From: Pyxicephalus adspersus
Lineage: Eukaryota > Chordata > Amphibia > Anura > Pyxicephalidae
DNA length: 64,000 bases
Assembly: GCF_032062135.1 (NCBI RefSeq)
Contig: NC_092859.1
Span: 71,694,486 to 71,758,485 of the forward strand
Direction: 5' to 3'
Below are positions 25,353 to 37,556 of the stretch, one piece after another. Both the position numbers and the translations under genes were made by a program. Numbering within the stretch: position 1 is the first letter of the stretch; every line of letters starts with the position of its first letter. The notes beneath the pieces were generated by a model. The model was not told where the DNA came from. It did not search any database and was given only the letters and a program-made list of their open reading frames with translations.

Positions 25353-25568
25353 CATGCAGTACCTGACTTTTGCTGCCATTCACCAGGTTCAAACACTGTT
25401 ACCCCACCAGGAGAAGAAAGAAGTCAATCCAATGTAAGCTCTGACAGCATCGAACATAAAGATTACACAAAGTTAGGACCCACTACTCTGACAAAGGGAA
25501 CGAATGCCAGAGGAGCATGGAAAAAATACATGGCCCAGTACAAGTCTCAATTGGCGAATGTTTGGTGA
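25353..25568 (+). CDS. candidate terminal coding exon, Ser/Thr/Lys-rich C-terminus
   Basis: After an excellent acceptor (gtcttcccccag|) the frame is open to a TGA at 25566-25568. The peptide begins HAVPDFCCHSPGSNTVTPPG, continues with ERSQSNVSSDSIEHKDYTKL, and ends AWKKYMAQYKSQLANVW: a hydrophilic, Ser/Thr-rich tail with a basic-aromatic end, like a cytoplasmic C-terminus. An alternative acceptor at 25385-25386 (ccattcaccag|) would start in a different phase at codon SNTV. Phase matches the 23.89-kb exon if the first acceptor is used. A long AT-rich stretch follows, with AATAAA signals at about 28302 and 28342 that could end its 3' UTR. Gene not identified. Confidence 0.45.
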   Translation, partial: HAVPDFCCHSPGSNTVTPPGEERSQSNVSSDSIEHKDYTKLGPTTLTKGTNARGAWKKYMAQYKSQLANVW

Positions 25569-27229
25569 ATGTCACTACTTTATGCTAAATACAGATGTTC
25601 CTTAAAACTAGTTTATGAACTGTTGGGATTTAGTCAAGCAAGCATTGTAAAAATGTAGGGTTTTCTAATCTTGGTTCCAGTGTATGAATTTCACAGAGAA
25701 TGCTTTGTATTTTATAGACACTAAACATACAAGTGCAGAACCATACTGCATGAACTATTTCACTGGAAGGACGGCAAGAATGCATTCTGTAATAGTTTAT
25801 GATATTGTTTGGTTGCCAATAACTATTGGATCCAAAAAGAACAATTTTGTGTTGTGCTGTGGGTGGTGAAATAATGATATATTGAAGCACTGAGTCAGAA
25901 TAAGCCAAAAAAGGACTTTTCAGCCAGCAAAAGAACAATCATTAAGGAAGTTTGCTTTCACTAGAAAACAGTGGCTCATTTCGTGGCTAGCTGCTGTGTC
26001 ATAGTATATCATACTTCAATCCATAAAAGTACAGATAATTAAGTGCAAATCTGCTTTCCCATCATCCATAATGATATGAATAAGCTCACTTTCACTAAAG
26101 ACGTGACCTCAGCGTTACAAGAATGTCCTGATAAATGTTAATATTTGATTGAAGAAGTCCTTAAAAAGCAAAGGCAAAGTTGATTTTGTAACCTTTTCCA
26201 TTGAGATGCTAATAATGGTTGGTTTGCAACATATCCAGTAGATCTTCCCATTTACTATGGTTTGAGCATTACCCTTATCTTTAAACTTGCACCTATAAAA
26301 TATCATTACTCTGCATCATTTGTTCTGCATTATCTCATTTTCATTTTTAGCCTTCTCTTTTATGTTTTCTGATAGCTGTAAATTTTTTCAACTGAAACAT
26401 TATTTGTGAATTGTTATTCAAATCGTATGGTTGTGATTAATACCAATATTGTAAATTTATTTGGACAGAAAGTTAGATATTGATTTTAGGTATGCTGGTC
26501 AATGTTTGTAAATTAAGCCCTACAGTCCAAAATGACGTTGCAGAAGGGGAAGTGAAGACATTGATATGTATATTTATTATTTTATTTTAAGTACTGGTAT
26601 TTTAAAGGGGAATGTTTTGTAACTGTTATAGCTGCATGGAACATTGGATCTAAAGTCAATATTTGACTTTAATTTTCCTTTAGCACAGTATTGACATAGG
26701 ATAAATATTTCAAAGGGGGTAAAGTACAAAAATGCTACATACAGCACTAACATTCCTAATTAAATTATATAGTGGAGTCTTTACATTCAATATACATATA
26801 ACTATCATAATAATTCCAGGCTAGGCCTAGATCCTATTACCCACTTCACCTCAATTTTGTTGCTCTTTATGGAGGGAAAAAAAAGCTTACATTTCACCTG
26901 TGAGCCAAAAACGTTGTTACAATACATATATTGTTTTAAGGCAAATATGGGTTTTTTCTTTGGGACCTATTCCTTGTTGTCATCCAAGAATTATTTATGG
27001 TTTTATTTATAAATTTATTCATGAAAAGGGAAGTTAAATTAGGGAAAAAACACCAGTTCAGCAAAATACCTGTTTGGAAACAACTAGTTATTTTAGATAC
27101 AATGTACATATTTTGCTTTGTGGTTTATTCTGTTTATTATGAAGTGACAATTATATTTCAAAGCTTGGCAAAGATATGCATCAATGAAAACATTCAAACA
27201 CAGATTTATAGCCACTAACTGTGTATAAC
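25569..27229 (+). other. possible 3' UTR / non-coding sequence
   Basis: AT-rich sequence after the candidate stop codon, with no further exon signals. If the 25.35-kb exon is real, this is the start of a long 3' UTR extending to the AATAAA motifs near 28.30-28.35 kb. The interval would then include the repeat at 27.23-27.60 kb. Confidence 0.3.
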
Positions 27230-27610
27230 TGTCACAGAACAAATAAGAGTGGAGACACAGGGGTCACCAAGGTAGTGGGGAGTAGGTAGTGGGGGTCTCA
27301 GGTAGGTGGGAGTACTAGGAGAAACAATGGAAGTGTCTGAAATCACTAGATGACAATAGGACCGGAAAAGCACTTGGGGTCCCTGGGTACACTGGATGGC
27401 AAGTGGACTGGGAGAGCACTTGGAGTCCCTGTGTGGACTAGGAGCATACTGGAGTAAATGTTACCTACAGGCTGGCACAAATGACACAGGAGCCACAGAA
27501 TACCTAATATACCAAGAGTAAGAGATATGGTAGAAGTGTGCCTTCTGACAGCAAATCAAAGAATTTTGCACCAAGAAAAATATTTGGCCATATACTAGTT
27601 GAGAAGAAAA
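27230..27610. repeat. GT/GGAG-rich dispersed repeat
   Basis: Starts near 'actgtcacagaacaaataag' and contains internal reiterations: 'ggtagtggggagtaggtagtgggggtctcaggtaggtgggag', and 'gcacttggggtccctg' repeated as 'gcacttggagtccctg' about 55 bases later. It shares the 'gtcac' start and 'gacacagg' motifs with the 6.07-kb repeat. Class unknown. Confidence 0.5.
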
Positions 27611-28289
27611 GGGAGATGATGGAAACTATTAGGACTAGTTAGGGTCAACAATACTATATTAATTCGCTTCTATACTGTAGGTAAATACAATGTAAAAATT
27701 ACATTGTAAATGGCTGCCACTGCCATCTGAAGCTAAATACAATGTAACTTATTTCTTACACTGTACATAGCACTGTTTTTTAACATGTTGTTACAGTGAT
27801 CAGTGCAGAAAATTCAACTAACTGTAGCTCTGTTAAACAAACTAGAGGCTTTGACTTTCAAACTGATCACAGGTTCTTGATCTGACCTTGATCATAGATC
27901 TTGCAGGTACAACAATTGTGGTAGCTGGGGGCTTATAGTTGAATCCTCAGCAGAAACCTCTTACATGCACCCGCCACTTCCTTCCTTTTCCTGGGAAGCA
28001 TTGTTTCTTTAATCAGTGTTTTCTACACAGACTGCAAACTGTTTTGTGACATTCCTTGGATCAACTCCAGCTGTCCTTTCAGGCTACTAACCTTACAGCT
28101 CTCCTGAACCCAGCACTGTGGTTATGTCCCCACCTTCCTCTCCTCCATTCAAAAAACACAACACACAGCTGTGTGTACAACTTTGAGTTCAGGTTCACTT
28201 TAAGAGCTTGTTTAGATTGTTGAATAAAAACTGTTCTTTAAATGCTATTGATAGACTGCCTCATACGTATAATTTTTAATTGTTGCCCA

Positions 28290-28360
28290 CAGTAACACTT
28301 TGAATAAAGCAGTCAGGATGAATGAATGATATATGATTTAAATAAAGCACTGTGTATTAT
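28290..28360 (+). terminator. candidate polyadenylation region, two AATAAA motifs
   Basis: GAATAAAGC near 28302 and AATAAAGCACTGTG near 28342 lie 40 bases apart and are followed by T/GT-rich sequence. This is compatible with the 3' end of a + strand transcript, for example one containing the 25.35-kb exon. Low certainty. Confidence 0.3.
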
Positions 28361-28369
28361 AAACATTTG

Positions 28370-29793
28370 ATATTTTTGTATCCTTTTAAAAATACCTTTT
28401 TTTAATCTTGGTTTATTATCTTTGGGCTCCTAATCTTTTGAAACTTCTTTGTATTCACTTTCACGTCATTCCTCAGGACTACTTCCTAACAGTGGTAGGA
28501 CACCTTTTCCATATTGGACAATTGCAAAATGAAAAACGTTCAAAATTACTTTACAAATAACAATACCAGTTCAGCATTTATGTGGGATTTGAGTGACGAG
28601 TATACACAAACTTTATGATATAAGTTAAAAAACACATAAACACTTTTTTCTTTATTCCTCTTCAAATAACATCAAATCAACACCGAACACTGGAAAAGTC
28701 ACTTAAACTATCTATAAATCACAATATTTTCATTACTATTCCAAATGATACTCAGACTTAGTTGATTGTTGAACCTGTTATGTAACACTAGTATACAAAT
28801 TGTAATGCAATTTAAATTACATTATTTTGTTGTAATGTAATACATTTTGGCCTTAGCCTTGACTACAATGTATATTGTTCTAACATAATTTATCAATATA
28901 AGCTATGTTGCTTTCACACATTCTACCTATTTGAAATAAACCTAGCATTAGAGAAAAACAGAGCTGTTATTACTCATTCCTTCTCTATTATGCCATGTAC
29001 ATGGTTTTTGGTTTCAGTGTTGTCAGAGTCACTTCAAAATCAATGCAGATCAGGAAATCCATATATTCATTTTTGTTTGGGGTCATTGCTCCAAAGTACT
29101 AAAGCCACTAAGCAGCTATCATTTTCAAGATGGAAGAAATAGCAGCCTCCATAATTCTTCTAATTGAGTCTGTTCACACTGTCCCACTACATTAGCACAT
29201 GTGTGTTAGCAAACAATGGTATGGCATTGCTAGACTCTAGCATAAAACATTGCACTTAAAAGGTGAATGCAGCATTTTTGGTAGTGCAGGTGCACTGAAA
29301 AGATGTGTTGGGTTTGCCATTCAGAATAAATAGCACCACATTGCATCAAAGAACATAATGTGCATTACACTGTGTTACCACAGTTCAATAGTGTAAACTA
29401 TGCAGCTCTATAAGAATTATTAATCGTGTTGGCAGTTTGAATATATTTTTATCCTTATTCCAGTTGAGGCACAAGGCCATATGCATGCAGAGTAAAATAC
29501 CATAATGTCTTCTTGTGCATACTCTCTACTATATCTTACAGGGATGATTAACTTGCAATAATGAGCCAATAGCTTGCATATCTAAAAGGCTGTAAGGGAG
29601 CCCTACAATATACAACACTGGAAACATTTTCCATCTGTCTTTTCTCCCTTTACCCTCTGCACACTTATTACTTAGTATGCTTTCTAAAGATTCATTGAGG
29701 TCAGATTACCCAATATATAGTATCTTGATATAAAGATATTTACAGATATATGTATTTAGAGGTAAAGTGTGATCTAAGTTCAAAGGCACTCAC
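28370..29793. other. non-coding sequence
   Basis: No exon found on either strand. Around 29165-29420 the sequence has repeat-like 'gttcacactgtcccactac' and 'gcattacactgtgttacc' motifs seen in other frog MITEs, but borders cannot be set. Confidence 0.4.
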
Positions 29794-29962
29794 CTGCCTC
29801 TGTGCCATCTGACAGAATGCACATAATTATCCAGTAATGAGGCAAAGTCACCGAGCAAATGCTGTGACAGAACAGCAGGGTTCAGGATAATGACCCGCAC
29901 GTGCACAAATCTTACTTCCCCAATAGGAATGCCAGGGCATGTTCTCTTTAACCCTGCTGATG
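29794..29962 (-). CDS. candidate internal exon on the minus strand (169 nt)
   Basis: Read on the minus strand, an acceptor (tttgttttcactaatattccgcag|) and a consensus donor (GGCAG|GTGAGTGCC) bracket a frame with no stop over 55 codons plus two bases on each side. The peptide runs from SAGLKRTCPGIPIGEVRF through VHVRVIILNPAVLSQHLL to GDFASLLDNYVHSVRWHRG. GC content and codon mix are visibly richer than the flanks. It looks like a folded-domain segment with alternating hydrophobic residues, but I do not recognise the family. No neighbouring minus-strand exon was identified nearby. Confidence 0.4.
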
Positions 29963-30182
29963 CTGCGGAATATTAGTGAAAACAAATAACGTTAATAAAC
30001 CATAAGCATATCTCTAGGATAGAACAGACCTATGCCCCTCTGGCTGTCACATTAAATAAGTGGGTTGTAAGTGGATTTCTTTGCAACTGTAGGTGGCATC
30101 TTTAATTGCAGCTCCCATTCCTGGTAGTAGAGGAATGTGCAGGAGATAAACTCTGTAATGTAAGTACATTTACAGATATATA

Positions 30183-30735
30183 TACAAGGTCTTTCTATTA
30201 AATAACACAACTATTTTTCTATCTCTTAAACAAAGCAGTGAGAACTGAATATGAGCACTTGCCATAAATGTTTGAACTTTTCCAAACATGCACAACAAAT
30301 AGCATCACTATCTGCCGTTCAGTTTGTTGTCTGTCACCGTTTAATGCAGTTGTGTTTGCCTTCATGTGCTGAAATCAGTTTAGTTTAAAAGGGCACAACA
30401 GTGAACCAACATTATTATAAGGAAGTTTTGACAAAGCTAAGAAAAAGAGTCAGGAAAAGACAGCCAGAAATTGTTTTATTCTTCAGTAGGACAATGCTCC
30501 TTTTCCCTTTCTATGAAACCGACAAACATAACTATGCTGGAACATCTTCCATATTCACTAGATTTGGCACCTTGGGATTTTTTTTCTTTATCCTAAATTA
30601 GAACCAGTACCTAAATGAAAATGCTTGGAGTCAATGGATGCAGTAAAGAAAAAAGACAATCAGATATCTTGAAACATCTGACAGAAACGGATCTGTTCCA
30701 TACCTTCAATTAGAAGAAAACAATACTGCATAAGT
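30183..30735 (+). pseudogene. broken mariner transposase relic
   Basis: Frame pieces reproduce the mariner transposase order. KGTTVNQHYYKEVL and then TKLRKRVRKRQPEI (30390-30470) correspond to the family's conserved QTVNQxYYxxVLxxLR region. About 80 bases later another frame gives LEHLPYSLDLAPWDFF (30538-30588), matching the YSPDLAPCDFF block next to the last catalytic aspartate of the D,D34D triad. The central HDNAPAH block is unreadable. Frameshifts and stops, including one right after the last block, show the copy is dead. The upstream 'ggtctttctattaaataa' may be the decayed 5' end. The 66-codon frame at 30401-30601 covers only part and is not an intact gene. Confidence 0.75.
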
Positions 30736-31121
30736 GCTTAATTTTGAATTGAGGGTTTATTGCAGGGGGGAAAGCATTAGATTTGTCATATAAATAAATA
30801 AGTGAATTACTATATCAGTCTGTTCAGTCTTGAACAGTGTATTTTTTTGTGCAGGTAAGCATCCAAAAAGTTAAACATATCACAGGAATTTTAAAATGAC
30901 TGTCTTTCCTGAATACTCAGTAGTGGATATTGGCAGGTCTAAGACCTGATATTGTAGTCTATAGATACATTTTCATAGTGTACTAGAGCCTAGGGCCAGT
31001 TTATAATGCATTTTGTATTACATTGCAATATTACAGAAAAGACCTGACAGCCAAAAAAAAAATAAACTTAGCTTAACTAAACTTAACAGTGCAACAGGTG
31101 ATTGATCCCTTGTTTGATAGA

Positions 31122-31384
31122 TTGGCCCTGATTTATTAAAGCTCTTTAAAACTAGAGAAAATAGACTATAGGAGAACCTGGGTGACCCAGCAAACTTGGA
31201 TAGAATTTGATCTGGGATTGAAAATGTTTACAAACTAATTACTTACAAAGCAATTCGGTATGCCTATTAAAAAAAAGGTATGCCTATTACTTTTAGGAAA
31301 TCCATTACATGTTTGCAGGATCCCCCAAGTTCTCCCATGAAAGTTTATTTTTCCCAGTGTTTGAGAGCCTTAATAAATTAGGCC
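31122..31384. mobile_element. palindromic MITE, family A copy 2
   Basis: Starts TTGGCCCTGATTTATTAAAG and ends TTAATAAATTAGGCC. The arms contain 'gggtgacccagcaaactt' and the diverged partner 'catgtttgcaggatcccccaag'. More diverged than copies at 47 and 63 kb. The centre carries a local duplication of GGTATGCCTATTA flanking an A-run (31257-31290). Confidence 0.65.
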
Positions 31385-33900
31385 TGCTTCTTTTTAAAGC
31401 TACATAATCTTGCATTGTTTATTTGTACAGTTTGTGTTATCAATAAATCATACAGTAAATGGATTATTTACTATTGGTAATATTTCATAGATTTAATTCT
31501 ACAGTTCAGAAATGCCTTTTCATGTTTTACATTACTTTTACTGCACCTGTCATAGTAAATGTGTACACCAACCCACTAACAAAGCATAATGAATCCATGG
31601 AAACCTCCTGGTGTGTCTGCATATTGTGAACATAGTCATTCATTTTGCACACTGACATTCTAAATGAGTTCATATTTTATGGACATCCTTGTTCAGGTTA
31701 TCTTACAGTTCACAGAGATGTTAAGAGTTTAATTATTTATTGCATAGTGAGAAATCATATGTAAACACATTAAGCCTTGTACCAGAGCCCAGTGAAGACA
31801 GGCATGAAACGGAAGGAGGACCATGACACTGTGTCATCATCTAATCCTATTTTACATACTCCATTTTATTGCTGCTTCTGTCTCAATGATTTTTAGTTAT
31901 TACCCAATATTACACTAGTCTGGTGACACCCAAAATACCATTTTTTTATTTAGTTAACTTCTAAAGATACTAGCCTAACACAGGACATGTTAGCTGGTAT
32001 TCACATTATTGAAGGACTAGGAGCATATTTGACCTCCGCCATGCTGTTACCAGTTTGTTAGCCATTTACCTGATAACATGTTCCCTTCTTAAAGATCCAG
32101 GCCAGGGCTCTTGTATGGGTAATGGGTTAGGAAGCATATAAAAGTTAAATTTAGTCTCCCAATGGAGTCTTATCTTTACCAAACCAATTACTTTGTCCAG
32201 TTCATGTTCCATGCAAAGCTGGGGGTCTTTGCAAATAAGTTCTGTAAGAAAATATTTTAACTGACATGTGTCAACATTTGTAGCGATAGAAGCGAGCAGG
32301 GAAGCCCCGTTCATATCTAGGAGTCATCCTTATGTTGGATGTCCTTTTGGTAAATTTGAGTACTTTTAAAAACCTTGTTGGCAACCTACAGTTAAATGGG
32401 TTAAGGGGCAAAAGCACAAACTTAAGAAGGACCAGATAGAGGAAAAAATGCAGTAGGGTGAACTGGGCCGCAGAGGGGCAAGAGATAAAGGCATTTTTAG
32501 AGCGTATAGTCAAAGGATGTATCCAAGGCTGATTGGAGTTATGTTCTAGAACCAAAGCCAAGAACTCAAAGACAGAGATCAGACTACTTGGAATACAAAT
32601 GAAATCACATTTATGAGCTTAAATAAAACACTTATAGGATTAAATAAAAGAAACCTATAAATGTGTAAGTTGCCCCTAAAAAAGACTTTGGCCAAATGGT
32701 TACCACAAGGGGGGCTAAAATAATTGGGCACAGATAATGCATTGGGAATTATTTGAGTGCAGAAGCAAATAAGGGATAAGACAAAGATAAGTAAAGATTC
32801 AAAAGTAACTGATTGTATTCAGACATTTGTCCACAATGTAGACAGCCTGCTTCCTAGTTGGATTCATGCATGGTAAGTGTATAGACATGTGGTACTTGCA
32901 AAATACAAACATTGGGTATTATATGTATGCATTATCTGTATATAGAGGTAATAAAAAATATACCAACTCATATTCCTGAAATCTCTTTTAACCCACAATG
33001 TAAAGCTTTCAACTGTCTAAACTTTATTCTCTTAGTATGTTCATGTTTGAGGTCATGGATAAAATTTAGTGGGAATGGTGATCTGGGGAAAAATGTAATT
33101 GCTGCAAGTTTTTATTTTATATGAAATTCATTCTTGTTTTGACAGAGTGGGGAAAACAGTGATATTTCCTGTTCTCTGTGATCATGCTCTGATTGCTCAG
33201 CAGTGCAAGGAAGTGCTATTATCGCATGACAAAGCAATCATCAAACCTTGCCTGCTTGATGTGGGGCTGATGCCTTGGGAACCTCTCTAGTTCACATTCC
33301 TCCTTGTAAATTACATACAGGAAAAGGCAGCCTAGTTGTATGAACGATTGATTGCAAATTATGAGCTATATTATTGTAGTTTCATTATAAAAAAAGGTCT
33401 GAAAGTAAAATAACTTTCTGAAGTATAGGTATTATTACTTATAATAAAATAATTGATTAGCATTTCTTTTGGTACATACATTTTAAGAATATATAAAGGA
33501 AATTAATTTTTGTTTGAAGCATATGTCATGGCAAACCCCCACCAGAAACTTAAATCAGCCAGTAGTAACACAGTATCTCTCTTTAATTTCAAGATACCAT
33601 ATAGGAGACCACAACTCTGGAAGTGTGCAAAGAACAAAGGACAACTGTCAAGATAAAGGGCTTATTTATTAAACAGGAAATCTGACATTACTCTATACAT
33701 TACTGCCATTAAAAAACATGGACCTGCAAGATTCCCACCAAGGAATGTTTAGGGGAACCCCATAAACACAGCACTAACAGTTTTTTTTTTTTGCACTTGA
33801 AGTTTAAAACAGATATAACAAAATGTTAATATATATGTTTAACAGAACAAAAATAAGCAAATAGGAGAAGCTTATTGTTAGAATTTGCAAAAACTTTATT
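31385..33900. other. non-coding sequence
   Basis: Two minus-strand frames (82 codons at 32066-32314 and 96 codons at 32271-32561) overlap each other. The second contains a leucine-rich hydrophobic run. Neither has splice signals or a recognisable motif, though the block has a somewhat retroelement-like composition. Otherwise anonymous. Confidence 0.35.
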
Positions 33901-36900
33901 GTGGACCATGCATGAAAAAAAGGTATGCCTATTACGTAGTGCTCCCCAAAAACACTCGCTAAAAGTGAAACCATTTAAACAATTAGAAAAAGTTTGCCTT
34001 GCAGTGCAGCTGCTAAAAGAATACACTCCTGCACAGTTCATCATTTGACTGAGCAATGCATTTATCCCTGCAATGAAAAGGACACGGTTTGTTAGCTCCC
34101 AGTACCAACAAGTAGTAGCAGAAGCAGAATTAGTAGCGGAATTTCTGCACTCCATCACTTCTCAATTCATCACCTAGAACTGGTGAAAGGAAACCCTATG
34201 TAAGCCCCAAATTAATTATCTGAATTTACAAAGAGCAATAGTACATTTCACCTCCCCTGGGGGACAGAATAATATGCACATTGATCTAAATAAAGTCAGA
34301 TTTTAAAAAATCTTCAATTAATAAAATCATTGATTAACTTTGGAATAATGTATATTTGATGATGGTAAGAGGTTGTACCTTAAAAGCCTATTATTTTTCT
34401 TCTTGGTTAAGTAATTAGGGTATGTTTTGTGTATAATGCTTTTATATGATTACATAGTGATATCTTTGTTGACAACAAAACTATTAACATTGATTTCTCT
34501 TTCCTTAATGTACATTGTAGTACCGTGCTGTACATTTGTCCACGTTTCCTGGCCGTGTAGGTGGTAAATTCCTAGGTCACGCTGAACAGGGTATGAAAAG
34601 TATGATTCAAAATACATTATTATCATTGAATATGTTGTCTAGGTTTGGGCAGCCTTAAAACTTGGGAGTTTGTTGACTTCATCTTTCCTATTCTGTGATC
34701 ATCAAGTGTTCCTGAGTCGCTCAGGTGTTTTAGGACAAAGTTCTAAAATAATCCCTTGTGACAGTAAACACGATCCTCAGCTAAATCTTTCCTTGCTTCT
34801 CTGCTGGTTTATGTTTCTTTGGATATCTCAGCTCCAGGCATGCTGGCAGGCTGAAATCACAAATGTAAATTGATTTTTGCAGTCTTCTAGAATCCCACTG
34901 GACTTTTTTTGTAGTTGCAGGTAGTTGTATTTGCTGACATTGGTCAAATGCTAAAGGCACTCATTGAATTGATTCTGACAGCAGCAGGCGTCCAGGCAAA
35001 TTAGTTCAAACCAACAATGAGCAAATTTTATTTATTTTACTTATGAGACTTGTATTATATTCTGTGTGCTTGGTGTTTTATATTGCTGCCCTTAACATAG
35101 TCATATGAATTTCTTTGGTTGGAACCGCACAACAGCATCAAATAAACACATAAAACTTGTCGCTGAAAATACAGGAAATATCTTTGGGCATGTTCACCCC
35201 ATTATGGTGCAGTAATTACCACTTGTGTTACAAGCTACATTATTGTCATCCAGTGCTATTCAATCTACTGCTTCTTCCTGGAACAACATACAGCAAAGTG
35301 TGCATTGCCAAAAACTTTTTATAGGCTGTCTAATATATCACAACAGACCAAAACCACAAGTATCAAACTTTTTTCATTGGATAAACTTTGTTATGTTTTT
35401 TATAATGTTTATGTTCATCATTTTTAACTATTCTTATTTGTATAAGGCGATAAAGGTTCTTCTGAGAGATGATAAATATCTCTTTATACATTAGAGACAA
35501 TGTAAAGAATAAAAAGTACAAAATAAAACAAGCCAGAGAACAATCAAGGGTTATAAATGAAGAAAAATTAAGGCGTGGGGCAAGGAGTAATGGAAAAGTG
35601 CCAAACATTGAAGGGCGAAGGATGTTCCATATGTGTATGATCAAATGCATTAGAACACCAAAATCAAAGCATTGTCAGGTCATTTAGCATGTTCTTGTCC
35701 ATTTTATATTCAGATAAAATTTAAACAAGGTTAAAAAAAACCTTATCAAATATTTTAATGTTAATCAACTTTACATGTCTTTAAAAATAAAATAATGGAT
35801 TCCATTTTAATAATATTAAAACAGTGGATTATCCACTATTATAAAGAGTGACTTTAAAGATTAGGACTATATATTATTAAACACAAACTAAGGAACAGGT
35901 AATGCATTTTCAAAATAATAATCTGGTTTTGAGCAAAGTTTTTTTTTTCTGCTGTACAACACAAGACCGACTGATGAAATTTACAGAAGGGAAGGAGACA
36001 GTGCGAGTAGCAGATCATTCTATTATAGTAAGAATTATGTCACTAGCGTGATGTTCATATGGTTTACCATCCAATAGTAGCCTTTCATTTTGTCTATATG
36101 GCTGCAGTAACATTGGTAATTGAAACAATGACTGATCCTATGGAAGTGCTGTCATGCACAATTCAATTAGTACAGAAACAGGATTTTGAAGATGTTGCAG
36201 TATTGATCTGGATAAATGTGGTAAACACATGCACATAAAGGTTATTGAACATGTAGAAGATGTATCTATAATGGCTATATCATGGTTATATAGCCAGGGT
36301 AATAGTTCATTACTTATAATTGGTATATCAAATTATTCTCAGTCGATTAAGGAGGTAAAGGGAATGATAAAGGATCAATAATCCTGGAGAAAGCAGAAGC
36401 ACTGCTTTAACAGTGAATCTGTTTTCTGGCATTCAAAACTTGACGGCTGTATACATGAAAATCTAATTTATTTCAATTTAATAGTACAAATTTTAATAAA
36501 TAAAAGGTGACCCATTATTTTTAGGATTATGTATTCAGACAGTGTTGAATGTGTAGAAGCCAGTAGCAAGAAACCAGAATCTTTTATGAACTCACTAGAT
36601 AAAAGATGCCTGTTTGACTGTTATAGTTTATAGTATATTATTGTGTCTTTTGCAGTTTTGACGGGGTAAATCCATCTGTGTAGTTGCTAAATTGTTAAGT
36701 TGTGTTTGCTAAGTTGTTTCTGTTTCTGTTGTCAAGTTGTGTCTTTGCCTTTTAAATATTTTAAAGGCAAGGTTTGATGACTTAAGGTGAATGTAAGCTG
36801 TCGGGACTATGTCAAAGGGAAACAAATCCTATAACCTGTCTAAGAGACATGTTTGCTTTTCTATCACAGTTAAGTGATGACTAATAGTCTTTGTAAAATG

Positions 36901-37317
36901 TTCAAGGGCACCTGTGTAACTGTAAGCTCTTTTGTCTAGTAAGTGTTCTTTATTAAATATCTGTTGTATTCCTGATAAGCAGGCATTGTGCCTGGTTCAC
37001 ATTGCAGTTGTATAGCATAATCCTATCACCTGTGTGGGTTAAGCTTTCTATCTGTATCTTTTTACAGGAAAGGAATTTGTTTTCTGTGTGCTAAGCAGAG
37101 AATGTGCATGATTCCAGGTTTTAATGAAAGATGATAAAAAGACCTTCTCCATCAATGGTCTGTAAATCAAAGACAGATTTGATATAGTTGACATAAGAGA
37201 TCAGTTTGTTTAAATAAAAAAATAGCACTGAAAATGCTTTTACATGCTGGATGGTTTATCTTAGCTATTGGCTACAATTTGGAACCACTACAGAATAGAA
37301 GCTACAATAGTAAGGCT
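33901..37317. other. non-coding sequence
   Basis: No supported gene. A 110-codon minus-strand frame (33826-34158) is serine/cysteine-rich without splice context. At 33915-33935 there is a 21-nt identity to the family A MITE copy at 31.27 kb. A short MITE-end fragment lies near 35187. Confidence 0.4.
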
Positions 37318-37556
37318 ATGTTACTAGGTTGTTTTATGGATCCTGCTTTCTCATGCCAGTGAACCGCTGTCTCAGAGGAGATAGTACAAGTACTGTCCAC
37401 CTGTGGCAGCCCATACAAAATGAATGGAGGCAGCAGTGAGCCCTATCAAATCTGCAGATGCTAGTCTTAATGAAATTATGCTACTGTGTAAATGACTTAG
37501 CGGCTGGTGCCAGCTGCTAGAAGCCGCTCAGGATTGCCCGATTCCTAGGCAGGTAA
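37318..37556. repeat. MITE-like repeat with AGCGGCTGGTGCCAGCTGC core
   Basis: Contains the hairpin AGCGGC..GCCGCT around 37499-37530 enclosing 'tggtgccagctgctaga', and the 'cccatacaaaatgaatgga' segment typical of frog MITE interiors. The core motif recurs in diverged form near 15858, 49486 and 53768. Ends are not resolved. Confidence 0.45.

Noticed and set aside
32066..32561. Two overlapping minus-strand frames of 82 and 96 codons
   Set aside because: Composition is suggestive of a retroelement, but no catalytic or structural motif could be identified.
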